This document shows, in pieces, positions 29,615 to 37,539 of a stretch of 64,000 bases of DNA (within the stretch, counting starts at the first letter, position 1; each line of letters opens with the position of its first letter). The DNA comes from an uncultured Pelagibacteraceae bacterium (GTDB lineage: Bacteria > Pseudomonadota > Alphaproteobacteria > Pelagibacterales > Pelagibacteraceae). The translations under genes were made by a program, and so were the position numbers. The stretch lies in NCBI GenBank assembly GCA_902601705.1, contig CACKNV010000005.1, positions 29,149 through 93,148 on the forward strand, written 5' to 3'. The notes beneath the pieces were generated by a model. It made no database searches. It saw nothing but the letters and a program-made list of their open reading frames with translations, and was not told the origin of the DNA.

Positions 29615-31501
29615 AATTTTGTTATCAACTAGATCAGCTTTTATCTCATCCAAGATAGCTGGATCATCTATTGTGGCTGGCATTTTATAAGGTTCATTAT
29701 CAGCAATCTTTCTCACTGTTCCTCTTAAAACTTTTCCTGATCTTGTTTTAGGTAATCTTTTTACAACAATAGCTATTTTAAAAGCTGCGACGGGACCAAC
29801 TTTTTCTCTGACCATCTTTATACATTCGCTGATTATATCTTTCTTATCTTTTGTAACACCAGCTTTTAAAGCTAGTAAGCCGATGGGTAGTTGCCCTTTT
29901 AATTTATCAGCAATACCTATGACAGCACATTCAGCTACATCTTTATGCTCAGCTAAAACCTCCTCGATTGCTCCAGTTGACAATCTATGACCAGCAACAT
30001 TTATAATGTCATCAGTTCTAGACATGATCCATACGTAACCGTCTTCGTCAATGTGACCCGCGTCATAAGTTTGATAATAACCAGGGTAAGTTGACATGTA
30101 GTTTTCTTTATATCTTTTATCAGCACCCCAAAGTGTTGGAAAAGTTCCTGGAGGAAGTGGAAGTTTAACCACTATGTCTCCCATTTTTCCAGGACCAACC
30201 TCTTTACCTTCAGAATTTAAAACTTTCAAATCATAACCTGGAACAGGTTTGAAAGCAGATCCATATTTAACAGGAAAAGACTCAATTCCAGTACAATCAG
30301 ATGTAATAGCCCAGCTTGTTTCTGTTTGCCACCAATGATCAATCACAGGTGAGTTAGATAATTTCTCAAACCATTTTATTGTGTCAGGATCTGCTCGCTC
30401 ACCTGCTAAAAATAATTTGTCGAACTTACTTAAATCATATTTTTTAAAAAATTCTCCATTAGGATCCTCTTTTTTAATTGCTCTAATTGCAGTAGGAGCT
30501 GTGAAAAGAGATTTAACTTTGTGCTCTGATATTACTCTCCAAAAAACACCAGCATCAGGAGTTCCAACTGGTTTTCCCTCAAATAAAACTGTAGTACATC
30601 CGTAAAATAATGGAGCATATACGATGTAAGAGTGTCCTACTATCCAACCAATATCACTTGCAGACCACCATACGTCGTCTTGATTGATGTTATAAATATT
30701 TTTCATTGTCCACTTCAAAGCAACGATATGCCCACCGATATCTCTCACAATTCCTTTTGGTAAACCCGTTGTTCCGGAAGTATAAAGTATATAAGCATAT
30801 TCATTAGCGTTCATTTTCTCACACTCTGCAGGTTTTGCATTTTTATGAGCATCTTCCCAAGTAATATCTATTTTAGAATCAAGCTCTGCTTTATCTTTCT
30901 CTCTTTGAAAAATTATACATTTATCCGGTTTATGATTTGCAAGTTCTAAAGCTTTATTAACTAATGGTTTGTAGTGAACAGTTCTACCAGGTTCATAACC
31001 GCAAGAAGCTGTAACTAAAAGTTTTGCCTTAGAATCATCTATTCTACTCGCAAGTTCATTTGCAGCAAAGCCACCGAAAACAACAGAGTGAACTGCTCCA
31101 ATTCTTCCGCAGGCAAGCATTGCAATCACTGCCTCAGGGATCATTGGCATATAAATAATTATTCTGTCACCTTTATTAACACCTTGATTTTTTAAAGCTC
31201 CTGCAAACAAAGCAACTTTATCCTTCAATTCATTGTAAGTAATATTTTTTTTTGTTCCAGTTATGGGACTATCGTAGATTATTGCAGTCTTACCACCTCT
31301 ACCTTCATTGATATGCAGATCTAAAGCGTTGTAACAAGTATTTGTTACGCCATCCTCAAACCATTTATAAAACGGAGGATTAGTCGAATTTAAAATTTTG
31401 GTAGGTTTTTTGTACCAAAAAATGTTTTTAGAGATATTTTTCCAAAATTCCTCTCTATTTTGTATAGATTTTTGATAAATATCTTTATATTTTTGATTCA
31501 A
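29603..31501 (-). CDS. prpE: propionyl-CoA synthetase (acetyl-CoA synthetase family)
   Basis: Activates propionate (and often acetate) to the CoA thioester through an acyl-adenylate. The P-loop-like motif is YTSGTTGLPKGIVRD followed by GGH, a form that marks PrpE rather than Acs. WWQTETSW and a C-terminal RSGKVLRGTVRKIA with the acetylatable Lys are present. The 632-aa length is normal. The only sensible start is the TTG at 31501: an in-frame TAA lies upstream and GAGGG (31509-31513 on the complement) is well placed. It is divergent from proteorhodopsin across a 229-base regulatory region. Confidence 0.9.
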   Translation of the reverse strand: MNQKYKDIYQKSIQNREEFWKNISKNIFWYKKPTKILNSTNPPFYKWFEDGVTNTCYNALDLHINEGRGGKTAIIYDSPITGTKKNITYNELKDKVALFAGALKNQGVNKGDRIIIYMPMIPEAVIAMLACGRIGAVHSVVFGGFAANELASRIDDSKAKLLVTASCGYEPGRTVHYKPLVNKALELANHKPDKCIIFQREKDKAELDSKIDITWEDAHKNAKPAECEKMNANEYAYILYTSGTTGLPKGIVRDIGGHIVALKWTMKNIYNINQDDVWWSASDIGWIVGHSYIVYAPLFYGCTTVLFEGKPVGTPDAGVFWRVISEHKVKSLFTAPTAIRAIKKEDPNGEFFKKYDLSKFDKLFLAGERADPDTIKWFEKLSNSPVIDHWWQTETSWAITSDCTGIESFPVKYGSAFKPVPGYDLKVLNSEGKEVGPGKMGDIVVKLPLPPGTFPTLWGADKRYKENYMSTYPGYYQTYDAGHIDEDGYVWIMSRTDDIINVAGHRLSTGAIEEVLAEHKDVAECAVIGIADKLKGQLPIGLLALKAGVTKDKKDIISECIKMVREKVGPVAAFKIAIVVKRLPKTRSGKVLRGTVRKIADNEPYKMPATIDDPAILDEIKADLVDNKILKL

Positions 31502-31730
31502 TTTATATCCCTCTAAAAATTGTATTATTTAGAGAGTATTCCATAAATATCCCCAAAAAAAAATAGAAAAACCAATAAAAATGCGGTTTTTTGAGCAAAA
31601 AAACACTTCACTGTAACATCGTTTTTTACTATGGTTCCCGACAAGTTATTTGGTGATGGGTAATTATTCCATTTGTCCAAGTAGTTTATATATAAACTAA
31701 ACGAAAACTAAACAAACGAGGGAGGTTTTC
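31502..31730. promoter_or_regulatory. divergent control region between prpE and proteorhodopsin
   Basis: The 229-base spacer carries control signals for both genes. A 7-bp inverted repeat CTCTAAA/TTTAGAG (31511-31517, 31528-31534) overlaps the prpE leader. AAAAACC/GGTTTTTT (31567-31573, 31585-31592) could form a small hairpin. Next to proteorhodopsin are a perfect 16-bp palindrome AGTTTATATATAAACT (31683-31698), a tandem 11-bp repeat AAACTAAACRA (31694-31704 and 31705-31715) and a strong GGGAGG ribosome site (31720-31725), 5 bases from the ATG. No clean -35 box was found. Confidence 0.55.
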
Positions 31731-32501
31731 ATGAGAAAATTAGGTCTTATAGCTTTAGCAACTGTTGCCTTTTTAGGTATTACTAGTTCAGCTAATGCTG
31801 CGACTGCCATGCTAGAAGTCAATGATTTCGTAGGAATTTCATTCTGGCTTGTATCAATGGGTATGATTGCAACTACAGTATTCTTTTTTGCTGAAAGAAA
31901 CACGGTAGCTGCGTCATGGAGAACATCTTTAACTGTAGCAGGACTTGTAACTGGTGTTGCATTTGTTCACTACATGTATATGAGAGAAGTTTGGGTGACT
32001 ACTGGTGATACACCAACAGTATACAGATATATTGACTGGTTAATCACAGTGCCACTACAAATGATCGAATTCTATCTAATTTTGGCAGCTGTAAGAAAAG
32101 TGCCAACTTCTATATTCTGGAAGCTATTAATTGGTTCATTAGTGATGTTAATCGGTGGATACTTAGGTGAAGCTGGTTACATTCAACCATTTGTAGGTTT
32201 CGTAATTGGAATGGCTGGATGGATTTACATCTTGTTTGAAATATTCTCTGGTGAAGCTGGAACTTTAGCGGCAAAAGCTGGTAACAAAGCTATGTCTACT
32301 GCTTTCAGTGCTATGAGAATAATTGTAACTATTGGTTGGGCTATATATCCTTTAGGATATATTTTCGGTTACCTAACTGGTGGAGTTGATGCAAATTCTT
32401 TGAACATCATTTACAATTTGGCTGACTTTGTTAACAAGATCGCTTTTGGTCTAGTTATCTGGGCAGCTGCAATGCAAAACACAAGATTAGCATCTAGATA
32501 A
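31731..32501 (+). CDS. proteorhodopsin, blue-absorbing type (light-driven proton pump)
   Basis: Seven-helix retinal protein that pumps protons out of the cell on illumination. A cleavable signal peptide (about 1-23, ending ANA) precedes the helices. Equating residues to the reference proteorhodopsin (offset +5): proton acceptor Asp102 (D97) in RYIDW, proton donor Glu113 (E108) in MIEFY, retinal Lys236 (K231) in LADFVNKIAFG, and His80 (H75) are all present. The tuning position is Gln110 (Q105), which in this family gives blue absorption. The 256-aa length is normal. Translation starts behind a strong GGGAGG site, and a strong terminator follows at 32517-32560. Confidence 0.97.
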   Translation: MRKLGLIALATVAFLGITSSANAATAMLEVNDFVGISFWLVSMGMIATTVFFFAERNTVAASWRTSLTVAGLVTGVAFVHYMYMREVWVTTGDTPTVYRYIDWLITVPLQMIEFYLILAAVRKVPTSIFWKLLIGSLVMLIGGYLGEAGYIQPFVGFVIGMAGWIYILFEIFSGEAGTLAAKAGNKAMSTAFSAMRIIVTIGWAIYPLGYIFGYLTGGVDANSLNIIYNLADFVNKIAFGLVIWAAAMQNTRLASR

Positions 32502-32516
32502 TAGATATTAATTTAT

Positions 32517-32560
32517 AAAAAAAAGGGCAGGTACGTTTTACGTACTTGCCCTTTTTCTTT
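32517..32560 (+). terminator. intrinsic terminator after proteorhodopsin
   Basis: GGGCAGGTACG (32525-32535) pairs with CGTACTTGCCC (32541-32551), with one G-T pair and a 5-base TTTTA loop, flanked by A and T runs and ending in TTTTTCTTT. This is the clearest Rho-independent terminator in the window. It should reduce read-through from proteorhodopsin to the ferredoxin genes, giving an uneven operon or two separate units. Confidence 0.92.
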
Positions 32561-32580
32561 AGAAGCTTATATATAAGATT

Positions 32581-32715
32581 ATGGAAATATCAAAACCTTA
32601 CAAAGGTAAAGGAAAACGTAAAATAAAAAAGATGCCTTTTACGGTAAAGGGGTACATTTTGTATTATGCTTTTTTTTGGGTTGTAATTATTTCAATTTAT
32701 TTAGCTTATTATTAA
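32581..32715 (+). CDS. 44-aa predicted single-pass membrane peptide
   Basis: ATG frame located between the proteorhodopsin terminator and the ferredoxin gene. The peptide has a basic, lysine-rich first half (EISKPYKGKGKRKIKKMP, residues 2-19) followed by a hydrophobic, tyrosine- and tryptophan-rich helix (about 24-43) reaching the C-terminus. The stop is 3 bases before the ferredoxin ATG, the tight spacing of an operon. No known family was recognised. Genuine coding is supported by spacing and by the clean basic-then-hydrophobic layout, but no database check was possible. Confidence 0.55.
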   Translation: MEISKPYKGKGKRKIKKMPFTVKGYILYYAFFWVVIISIYLAYY

Positions 32716-32718
32716 TAA

Positions 32719-33039
32719 ATGACAAAAGTAATTTATAAAGATTTCAAAGGAAATACTAAAACTATTGAAGTAGATAATGGTCTCTCTGTAATGGAGGGTG
32801 CTATTCAAAATGAAATCCCAGGAATTGATGCTGATTGTGGTGGAGGGATGGCATGTGCAACTTGCCATGTTTATGTCAAAGACGAATGGTTAAATAAAAT
32901 TCCAAAAGCTGAAGATGCTGAAGTTGATATGATTGATATGGCATATAAACCAAAAAAAAATAGTAGATTGAGTTGTCAAATAATAGTTACTGATGAGTTA
33001 AACGGTATAGAAGTTACAACGCCAGAAAAGCAAACCTGA
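32719..33039 (+). CDS. [2Fe-2S] ferredoxin, adrenodoxin type
   Basis: Small electron carrier (106 aa). The cluster ligands appear in order as C-x5-C-x2-C in DADCGGGMACATCHVYV (about residues 40-49) and a fourth Cys in LSCQI near 88. Adrenodoxin-type ferredoxins serve cytochromes P450, Fe-S assembly and other oxidoreductases. It is translationally coupled to the FNR gene (ATGA at 33039), so these two are almost certainly an electron-transfer pair. Proximity to proteorhodopsin suggests, without proof, a link between light-driven energisation and redox supply. Confidence 0.93.
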   Translation: MTKVIYKDFKGNTKTIEVDNGLSVMEGAIQNEIPGIDADCGGGMACATCHVYVKDEWLNKIPKAEDAEVDMIDMAYKPKKNSRLSCQIIVTDELNGIEVTTPEKQT

Positions 33040-34052
33040 TGAAAAAAACAGATGCGATTATAATTGGGGCTGGACCAGTAGGTCTTTTTGCTGTTCATCA
33101 ATTAGGTATAAAAGGTCTTAAAGCTGTTGTTATAGATAATCTTGATAAAGCAGGTGGACAATGTATTGAATTATATCCAGATAAACCAATCTACGATATC
33201 CCTGCAGTGCCAGAGTGTACTGGTGAAGAGCTTACAAAAAGATTATTAGAACAAATAAAACCATTCAAAACTGAGTTATATCTTAATGACAGAGTTGAGG
33301 AAGTTCATCAAGAAAAAGAAAATTGGATTGTAAAAACAAAAAAAAAAGAAGAGTTCATGGCGCCCAATATAATTATTGCGGGCGGAGTAGGTTCTTTCGA
33401 GCCTAGAAAAATTTCTTTAAAAGAAAGCGAAAAATTTGAGGAGAAATCTGTATTTTATGCTGTAAAAAATAAAGATAATTTTAAAAATAAAAATATTTCA
33501 ATTTTTGGTGGAGGTGACTCAGCTTTAGATTGGGCTTTAGAACTCTCGAAATTTTCAAAAATAACATTACTTCACAGAAGAAATGAATTTAGAGGTTCAA
33601 AACATACACTATCAGCAATAAGAAAATTAGAACAAGAGGGAAAGGTTTCTATTAAAACTCCTTGCCAAATAGAGTCTTTAGAAAGTGAAAAAGAATTAAA
33701 ATCAATTACTATTAAATACGATGATGGGAAAACTGAAAAAATTCCTACCGATGTTATTCTTGGTTTTTTCGGATTAATTATGAAACTAGGCCCAATAGCT
33801 GAGTGGGGGTTGAATATGAATAAAAAAACTATTGAAGTTAATCCAGAGAATTTTGAAACTAATAAAAAAGGAATATTCGCTGCTGGTGATATTTGTAGTT
33901 ATCCAGGTAAATTAAAATTAATTCTTTCGGGATTTCACGAAGTAGCCCTTGCCTCCGTTGAGTGTTTTAAAAGAGCAAGACCAAATGAAAAATACAGATT
34001 TGAATTCACTACATCATCTAAAACAATTCATGATAGGCTAGGTAAAAAGTGA
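33039..34052 (+). CDS. ferredoxin-NADP(+) reductase, thioredoxin-reductase-like type
   Basis: FAD enzyme exchanging electrons between NADPH and ferredoxin. The 337-aa sequence has an N-terminal FAD dinucleotide fold, IIGAGPVGLFAVHQLG (residues 7-22), GGQCIELYPDKPIYDIPAVPE just after, an NADPH-binding IFGGGDSALDWALEL (about 155-169) and a C-terminal IFAAGDICSYPGK FAD segment. It lacks the CxxC redox disulfide of thioredoxin reductase, which marks the FNR2/YumC group. It lies between ferredoxin and a GST gene, with overlapping start/stop on both sides. Confidence 0.93.
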   Translation: MKKTDAIIIGAGPVGLFAVHQLGIKGLKAVVIDNLDKAGGQCIELYPDKPIYDIPAVPECTGEELTKRLLEQIKPFKTELYLNDRVEEVHQEKENWIVKTKKKEEFMAPNIIIAGGVGSFEPRKISLKESEKFEEKSVFYAVKNKDNFKNKNISIFGGGDSALDWALELSKFSKITLLHRRNEFRGSKHTLSAIRKLEQEGKVSIKTPCQIESLESEKELKSITIKYDDGKTEKIPTDVILGFFGLIMKLGPIAEWGLNMNKKTIEVNPENFETNKKGIFAAGDICSYPGKLKLILSGFHEVALASVECFKRARPNEKYRFEFTTSSKTIHDRLGKK

Positions 34053-34675
34053 TTGAGTTGCTTACCGCCAATACTCCTAACGGTAAGAAAATATCTATAA
34101 TGCTAGAGGAGATTAAATTTGATTACAAAGTTACAAAAATAAATATCTCGAAAGATGAACAGTTTAAACCAGAATTTAAAAAAATAAGTCCCTTTGGTAA
34201 AATTCCAGTGATAATTGACCATGATAAAAAAATAAGTTTATTTGAATCTGGTGCAATATTAATTTACTTAGGAGAAAAAAGCGGAAAGTTTTATGAGAAA
34301 AATCAAAGAACAGTAATCAATCAATGGTTAATGGGTCAAATGGCCTATGTTGGGCCAATGTTAGGTCAACATCACCAATTTCATCATTATAATCCAGGAA
34401 AAAGCGAATTTGGTGAAAGTAGATATTTTAAAATCTCTGAAAGAATTTACAAAGAGCTTGATGAAAGACTATCTCAATCCAAATTTTTAGCTGGAAAAGA
34501 TTATACTATAGCAGATATAGCAACGTTTCCTTGGATTGCCCGACATGAGTGGCATGATATTGGATTAAAGAGATTTAAACATTTAACAAAATGGTATAAA
34601 GAAATTTCTAAGAGAGAGGCTGTGCAAATAGGGTTTGATTTATTAAATAAAGGAGAGGAGATCCCTGAAGTTTAA
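34049..34675 (+). CDS. glutathione S-transferase family protein
   Basis: The 208-aa protein has an N-terminal thioredoxin-like domain (MIELLTANTPNGKKISIMLEE; conserved FGKIPVI near 50-56 with the cis-Pro, and FESGAI near 67-72) and an all-helical C-terminal domain with YTIADIATFPWIARH. This layout matches the YfcG/Nu-class GSTs, which often act as disulfide reductases. Translation starts at a GTG overlapping the FNR stop (GTGA). The 3' end shares TTAA with the convergent dksA. Substrate unknown; a redox role fits the ferredoxin-FNR neighbours. Confidence 0.88.
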   Translation: MIELLTANTPNGKKISIMLEEIKFDYKVTKINISKDEQFKPEFKKISPFGKIPVIIDHDKKISLFESGAILIYLGEKSGKFYEKNQRTVINQWLMGQMAYVGPMLGQHHQFHHYNPGKSEFGESRYFKISERIYKELDERLSQSKFLAGKDYTIADIATFPWIARHEWHDIGLKRFKHLTKWYKEISKREAVQIGFDLLNKGEEIPEV

Positions 34676-35097
34676 TCGTCAACAAATATTTTTTCATCTC
34701 TTTCGTGTCTCTCTTGTGCTTCAATTGAAAGAGTAGCAACTGGCCTAGCCATAAGTCTTTTTAGTCCTATAGGCTCACCTGTTTCCTCACAAAAGCCATA
34801 AGTTCCTTCTTTAAGCCTCTGTAGAGCTGAATTAATCTTAGAAATTAACTTTCTACTTCTGTTTAAAGCCTTCATTTCTACAGATTTATCAGTATAGGAA
34901 GATGCCTGATCCACAATATCAGCGGAAGAAACGTTATCATCCGAAGAATTGAGTAAATTTCCCAAGTTATTTGCTTTAATAATTTCTTTTTTCCAATTCA
35001 AAAGCTCCTCAGTAAAAAATTTTTTGTGTTTTGCACACATGTATTTTTCCTTAGAACTTGGGACGTATTTTTTTTTAGTAGTGGTTTTTTTTACCAT
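34672..35097 (-). CDS. dksA: DksA/TraR-family transcription regulator
   Basis: Binds the secondary channel of RNA polymerase and works with ppGpp in the stringent response. The coiled-coil portion precedes a finger-like domain with YGFCEETGEPIGLKRLMARP. Only one of the usual four zinc ligands remains: Cys103 is kept while the other three positions hold Thr106, Ser124 and Ala127. Alphaproteobacterial DksA proteins are known to carry this loss, so it is a lineage feature. The length is 141 aa. It shares the TTAA at 34672-34675 with the GST stop. Confidence 0.93.
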   Translation of the reverse strand: MVKKTTTKKKYVPSSKEKYMCAKHKKFFTEELLNWKKEIIKANNLGNLLNSSDDNVSSADIVDQASSYTDKSVEMKALNRSRKLISKINSALQRLKEGTYGFCEETGEPIGLKRLMARPVATLSIEAQERHERDEKIFVDD

Positions 35098-35121
35098 TTT
35101 ATGAATTTGGGGAGTATATGT

Positions 35122-35151
35122 TTGATTTTTGTCGTGTCAATAGCTTATAAA
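35122..35151 (+). promoter_or_regulatory. candidate sigma-70 promoter for the glycosyltransferase pair
   Basis: TTGATT (35122-35127) and TATAAA (35146-35151) are spaced by 18 bases and lie about 20 bases upstream of the ATG at 35173, implying a very short leader. It is read by eye only in AT-rich DNA, where such matches arise by chance. Confidence 0.35.
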
Positions 35152-35172
35152 TTGTAATAATTTCATATTAAA

Positions 35173-36546
35173 ATGATATCTAAAAAAAATATTAATAACA
35201 CAATATATTTATTTTTTTTTTCGCATTTATTATTGTGGACTATAATACCATCATTTTCGAATACAAATTTACCCTTAGATACAATTGAAGCTTTAGCTTG
35301 GGCAAGTAGTTTGGAATGGGGTTATAATAAACATCCTCCATTTAGTGCATTTGCAGTTGAATTTTTTTATAACATTTTTGGCAATAGAGACTGGGCCTAT
35401 TACCTCCTTAGTCAAATTTTTGTAATAGCTTCCTTTTATTTTGTCTGGAAATTTTCTTTATTGATATTAGAGGATAAGTTTTTCTCATTTTTAGCTGTTT
35501 TGACATTATCGAGTATTTTCTTTTATAATTTTACAACACCAGAATTCAATGTAAACGTAAGTCAATTACCTTTTTGGGCTTTAACAGTATATTTTTTTTG
35601 GAAAGGACTGAGTTTTAATAAAAGAATTGATTGGATTTTATTTGGATTTTTTTCTGCTTTTGGCTTTTTATCAAAATATTTATTTATTTATATTCTTTTA
35701 TCTCTTTTTATATTTTTTCTGTTTAATTTTAAAAAATACAAAAAATCTATGAAAAATTATTTTTTATCAATTTTAATATCCTTAATTATATTAATTCCAC
35801 ATTTCAATTGGTTAATCGATAATAACTTTGTAACAATTTTTTATGGGTTGAATAGATCAGGGATTTCAGATCTTAACCTAATAAATCATTTTAAAAATCC
35901 TATTATTTTTTTATTTAAACAGTTCATTATTTTAATACCGTTTTTTCTAATGATATTCGTGATAGTAAAAAAACTTAAATTTAAAATTAATACTAAAGAT
36001 AAAAAAAATTTATTTTTAATTTCGATAAATTTGATCCCAATATTGCTTTTGACTTTAACATCAATTATTACTGGCGCCAAAATAAGAACGATGTGGATGA
36101 CACCTTTTTATTTATTTATAGGAACTTTATTTTTAATGATCTTTAAAAAAGAAATTGATCAAATAAAGATAAAACGATTTTATTATATTTTTTTATTATT
36201 CTTTATTTTGTCACCAGCTATTTATTTAGGAGTATCGTTAGTAGACAAAACCAAAAGAACAGATTTTCCTGGTAAAGAAATTTCTAGGCTGGTTCAAAAT
36301 AAATGGGATAATAATTTTACTAACGAAATTAAAATTGTAATTGGGGATGAGTGGTCAGCCGGAAATTTATCTTATCATTTATACTCAAGACCAACTTGGA
36401 TAAATGATCTCAAAAACGATACGTCAAATATTACTGAAGATCAGGGTGTGATTTATACTGGAAACCCAAAAATTCTAAAAGAAATATGTCCTGGAGTTTT
36501 TGGTACTATCAAACCATATGGATATTGCATGATAGGAAAAAGATGA
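35173..36546 (+). CDS. membrane glycosyltransferase, ArnT/PMT_2 family
   Basis: Polytopic membrane glycosyltransferase of the dolichyl-phosphate-mannose:protein mannosyltransferase/ArnT superfamily, which transfers a sugar from a polyprenyl-phosphate carrier to an acceptor in the periplasm. The first loop has LPLDTIEALAWASSLEWGYNKHPP, with the acidic residues expected for catalysis, followed by roughly ten hydrophobic helices. A soluble C-terminal part (about 375-457) follows. The stop overlaps the start of the next gene, a GT2-type synthase that could make its polyprenyl-phosphate sugar. The transferred sugar is unknown. Confidence 0.85.
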   Translation: MISKKNINNTIYLFFFSHLLLWTIIPSFSNTNLPLDTIEALAWASSLEWGYNKHPPFSAFAVEFFYNIFGNRDWAYYLLSQIFVIASFYFVWKFSLLILEDKFFSFLAVLTLSSIFFYNFTTPEFNVNVSQLPFWALTVYFFWKGLSFNKRIDWILFGFFSAFGFLSKYLFIYILLSLFIFFLFNFKKYKKSMKNYFLSILISLIILIPHFNWLIDNNFVTIFYGLNRSGISDLNLINHFKNPIIFLFKQFIILIPFFLMIFVIVKKLKFKINTKDKKNLFLISINLIPILLLTLTSIITGAKIRTMWMTPFYLFIGTLFLMIFKKEIDQIKIKRFYYIFLLFFILSPAIYLGVSLVDKTKRTDFPGKEISRLVQNKWDNNFTNEIKIVIGDEWSAGNLSYHLYSRPTWINDLKNDTSNITEDQGVIYTGNPKILKEICPGVFGTIKPYGYCMIGKR

Positions 36547-37415
36547 GAAAAATACTAATTTTAATTCCAGTTTACAACGATTGGAAGTCTTTAAACAAAT
36601 TAATTGAAGAAATTAATGAAAATATAAAAAATTTTAATGACATTAATTTTGAGTGTTTGATCGTTAACGATGCTTCAACAACTACTCCCTTAGAATTGTA
36701 TAAACCAAGCAATTTTGTGTCAATGGAGCTTTTGAACATGAAAGAGAACAAAGGGCATGCTAGGTGTAATGCATTTGGCATAAGGTATATTTTTCAAAAT
36801 AAAAAATTTGATAATTTAATTTTGATGGATGGTGATGGAGAAGATAGACCAGGAGAAATTAAAGATTTAGTTGAAAAAATTAAAGAAAATCAAAATTTAT
36901 CAGTTGTAGCAAAAAGAATTAAAAGATCTGAGGGATTTTTCTTTCAATCTCTTTATCAAATACACAAACTCATTACCTTAATATTTACTGGAAAAAATAT
37001 TAACTTTGGGAACTATAGTATACTTACAAGAGACGATGTAGAAAAAATTCATTCAAAAGCGAGTTTATGGAGTAGCTTTTCAGGTACTGTTAAAAAAAAC
37101 TTAAAACCTTTAAACGAGATCAACTCGATCAGAGGATTAAGATATTTTGGTCCATCTCAAATGTCTCTATTCAAATTAATAATACATTCACTCTCTATTA
37201 TAGCTGTTTTCAAATTTAATGTATTTTTAAGATCAACTATAATGATTTTCGCATTATCATATTTAAATTCATATTTAGGAGATTTTACGATATTTTCTCA
37301 AATTTTAATTGTGATTTTTAATCTTTTAATTTTTATTATTTCTATGAGAGAACAGGAAAAAGATTTAATAAACAGTCATAATAATCTTGATAATATAAAA
37401 AAGATAACTCACTAA
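36543..37415 (+). CDS. family-2 glycosyltransferase
   Basis: GT2-type enzyme with the nucleotide-sugar-binding start ILIPVYNDWKSLNKLIEEI and a DxD-like LILMDGDGEDRPGEI, as in polyprenyl-phosphate sugar synthases. C-terminal hydrophobic stretches (about 225-270) suggest a membrane anchor. A longer frame begins at 36486, but it would overlap the previous gene by 61 bases; I choose the ATG at 36543, which forms a standard ATGA overlap and begins with the conserved strand MRKILILIPVYN. With the upstream PMT_2 gene it likely forms a donor-synthase/transferase pair. Confidence 0.86.
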   Translation: MRKILILIPVYNDWKSLNKLIEEINENIKNFNDINFECLIVNDASTTTPLELYKPSNFVSMELLNMKENKGHARCNAFGIRYIFQNKKFDNLILMDGDGEDRPGEIKDLVEKIKENQNLSVVAKRIKRSEGFFFQSLYQIHKLITLIFTGKNINFGNYSILTRDDVEKIHSKASLWSSFSGTVKKNLKPLNEINSIRGLRYFGPSQMSLFKLIIHSLSIIAVFKFNVFLRSTIMIFALSYLNSYLGDFTIFSQILIVIFNLLIFIISMREQEKDLINSHNNLDNIKKITH

Positions 37416-37539
37416 AAAGTTGTAAAAAGAGACTCAAATAGAATCAAATAGGAATCAAAACGTGAACATTTGCATGGGATTTCTATGTATTGTGGACAAG
37501 ATCAAAGATGCGTAATGTAAAATTAATAAGATAAAAAAA
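37416..37539 (+). promoter_or_regulatory. leader of the GFA gene with repeats and a LexA-box-like element
   Basis: A 124-base spacer. It holds three 10-base direct copies in tandem (37431-37440, 37441-37450, 37451-37460, pattern GAATCAAATA) followed at once by AAAACGTGAACATTTG (37457-37472). The last sequence matches 14 of 16 bases of the recA leader element. In the alphaproteobacterial LexA pattern GAAC-N7-GAAC, the right half is perfect (37464-37467) and the left is AATC. Confidence 0.4.

Noticed and set aside
31567..31592. AAAAACC/GGTTTTTT as a transcription terminator
   Set aside because: It is weak, lies upstream of both divergent genes and neither ends there; A/T pairing is likely by chance.
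36486..36542. Longer start for the GT2 gene
   Set aside because: It would overlap the previous gene by 61 bases; the ATG at 36543 gives the usual 4-base overlap and begins at the conserved strand.
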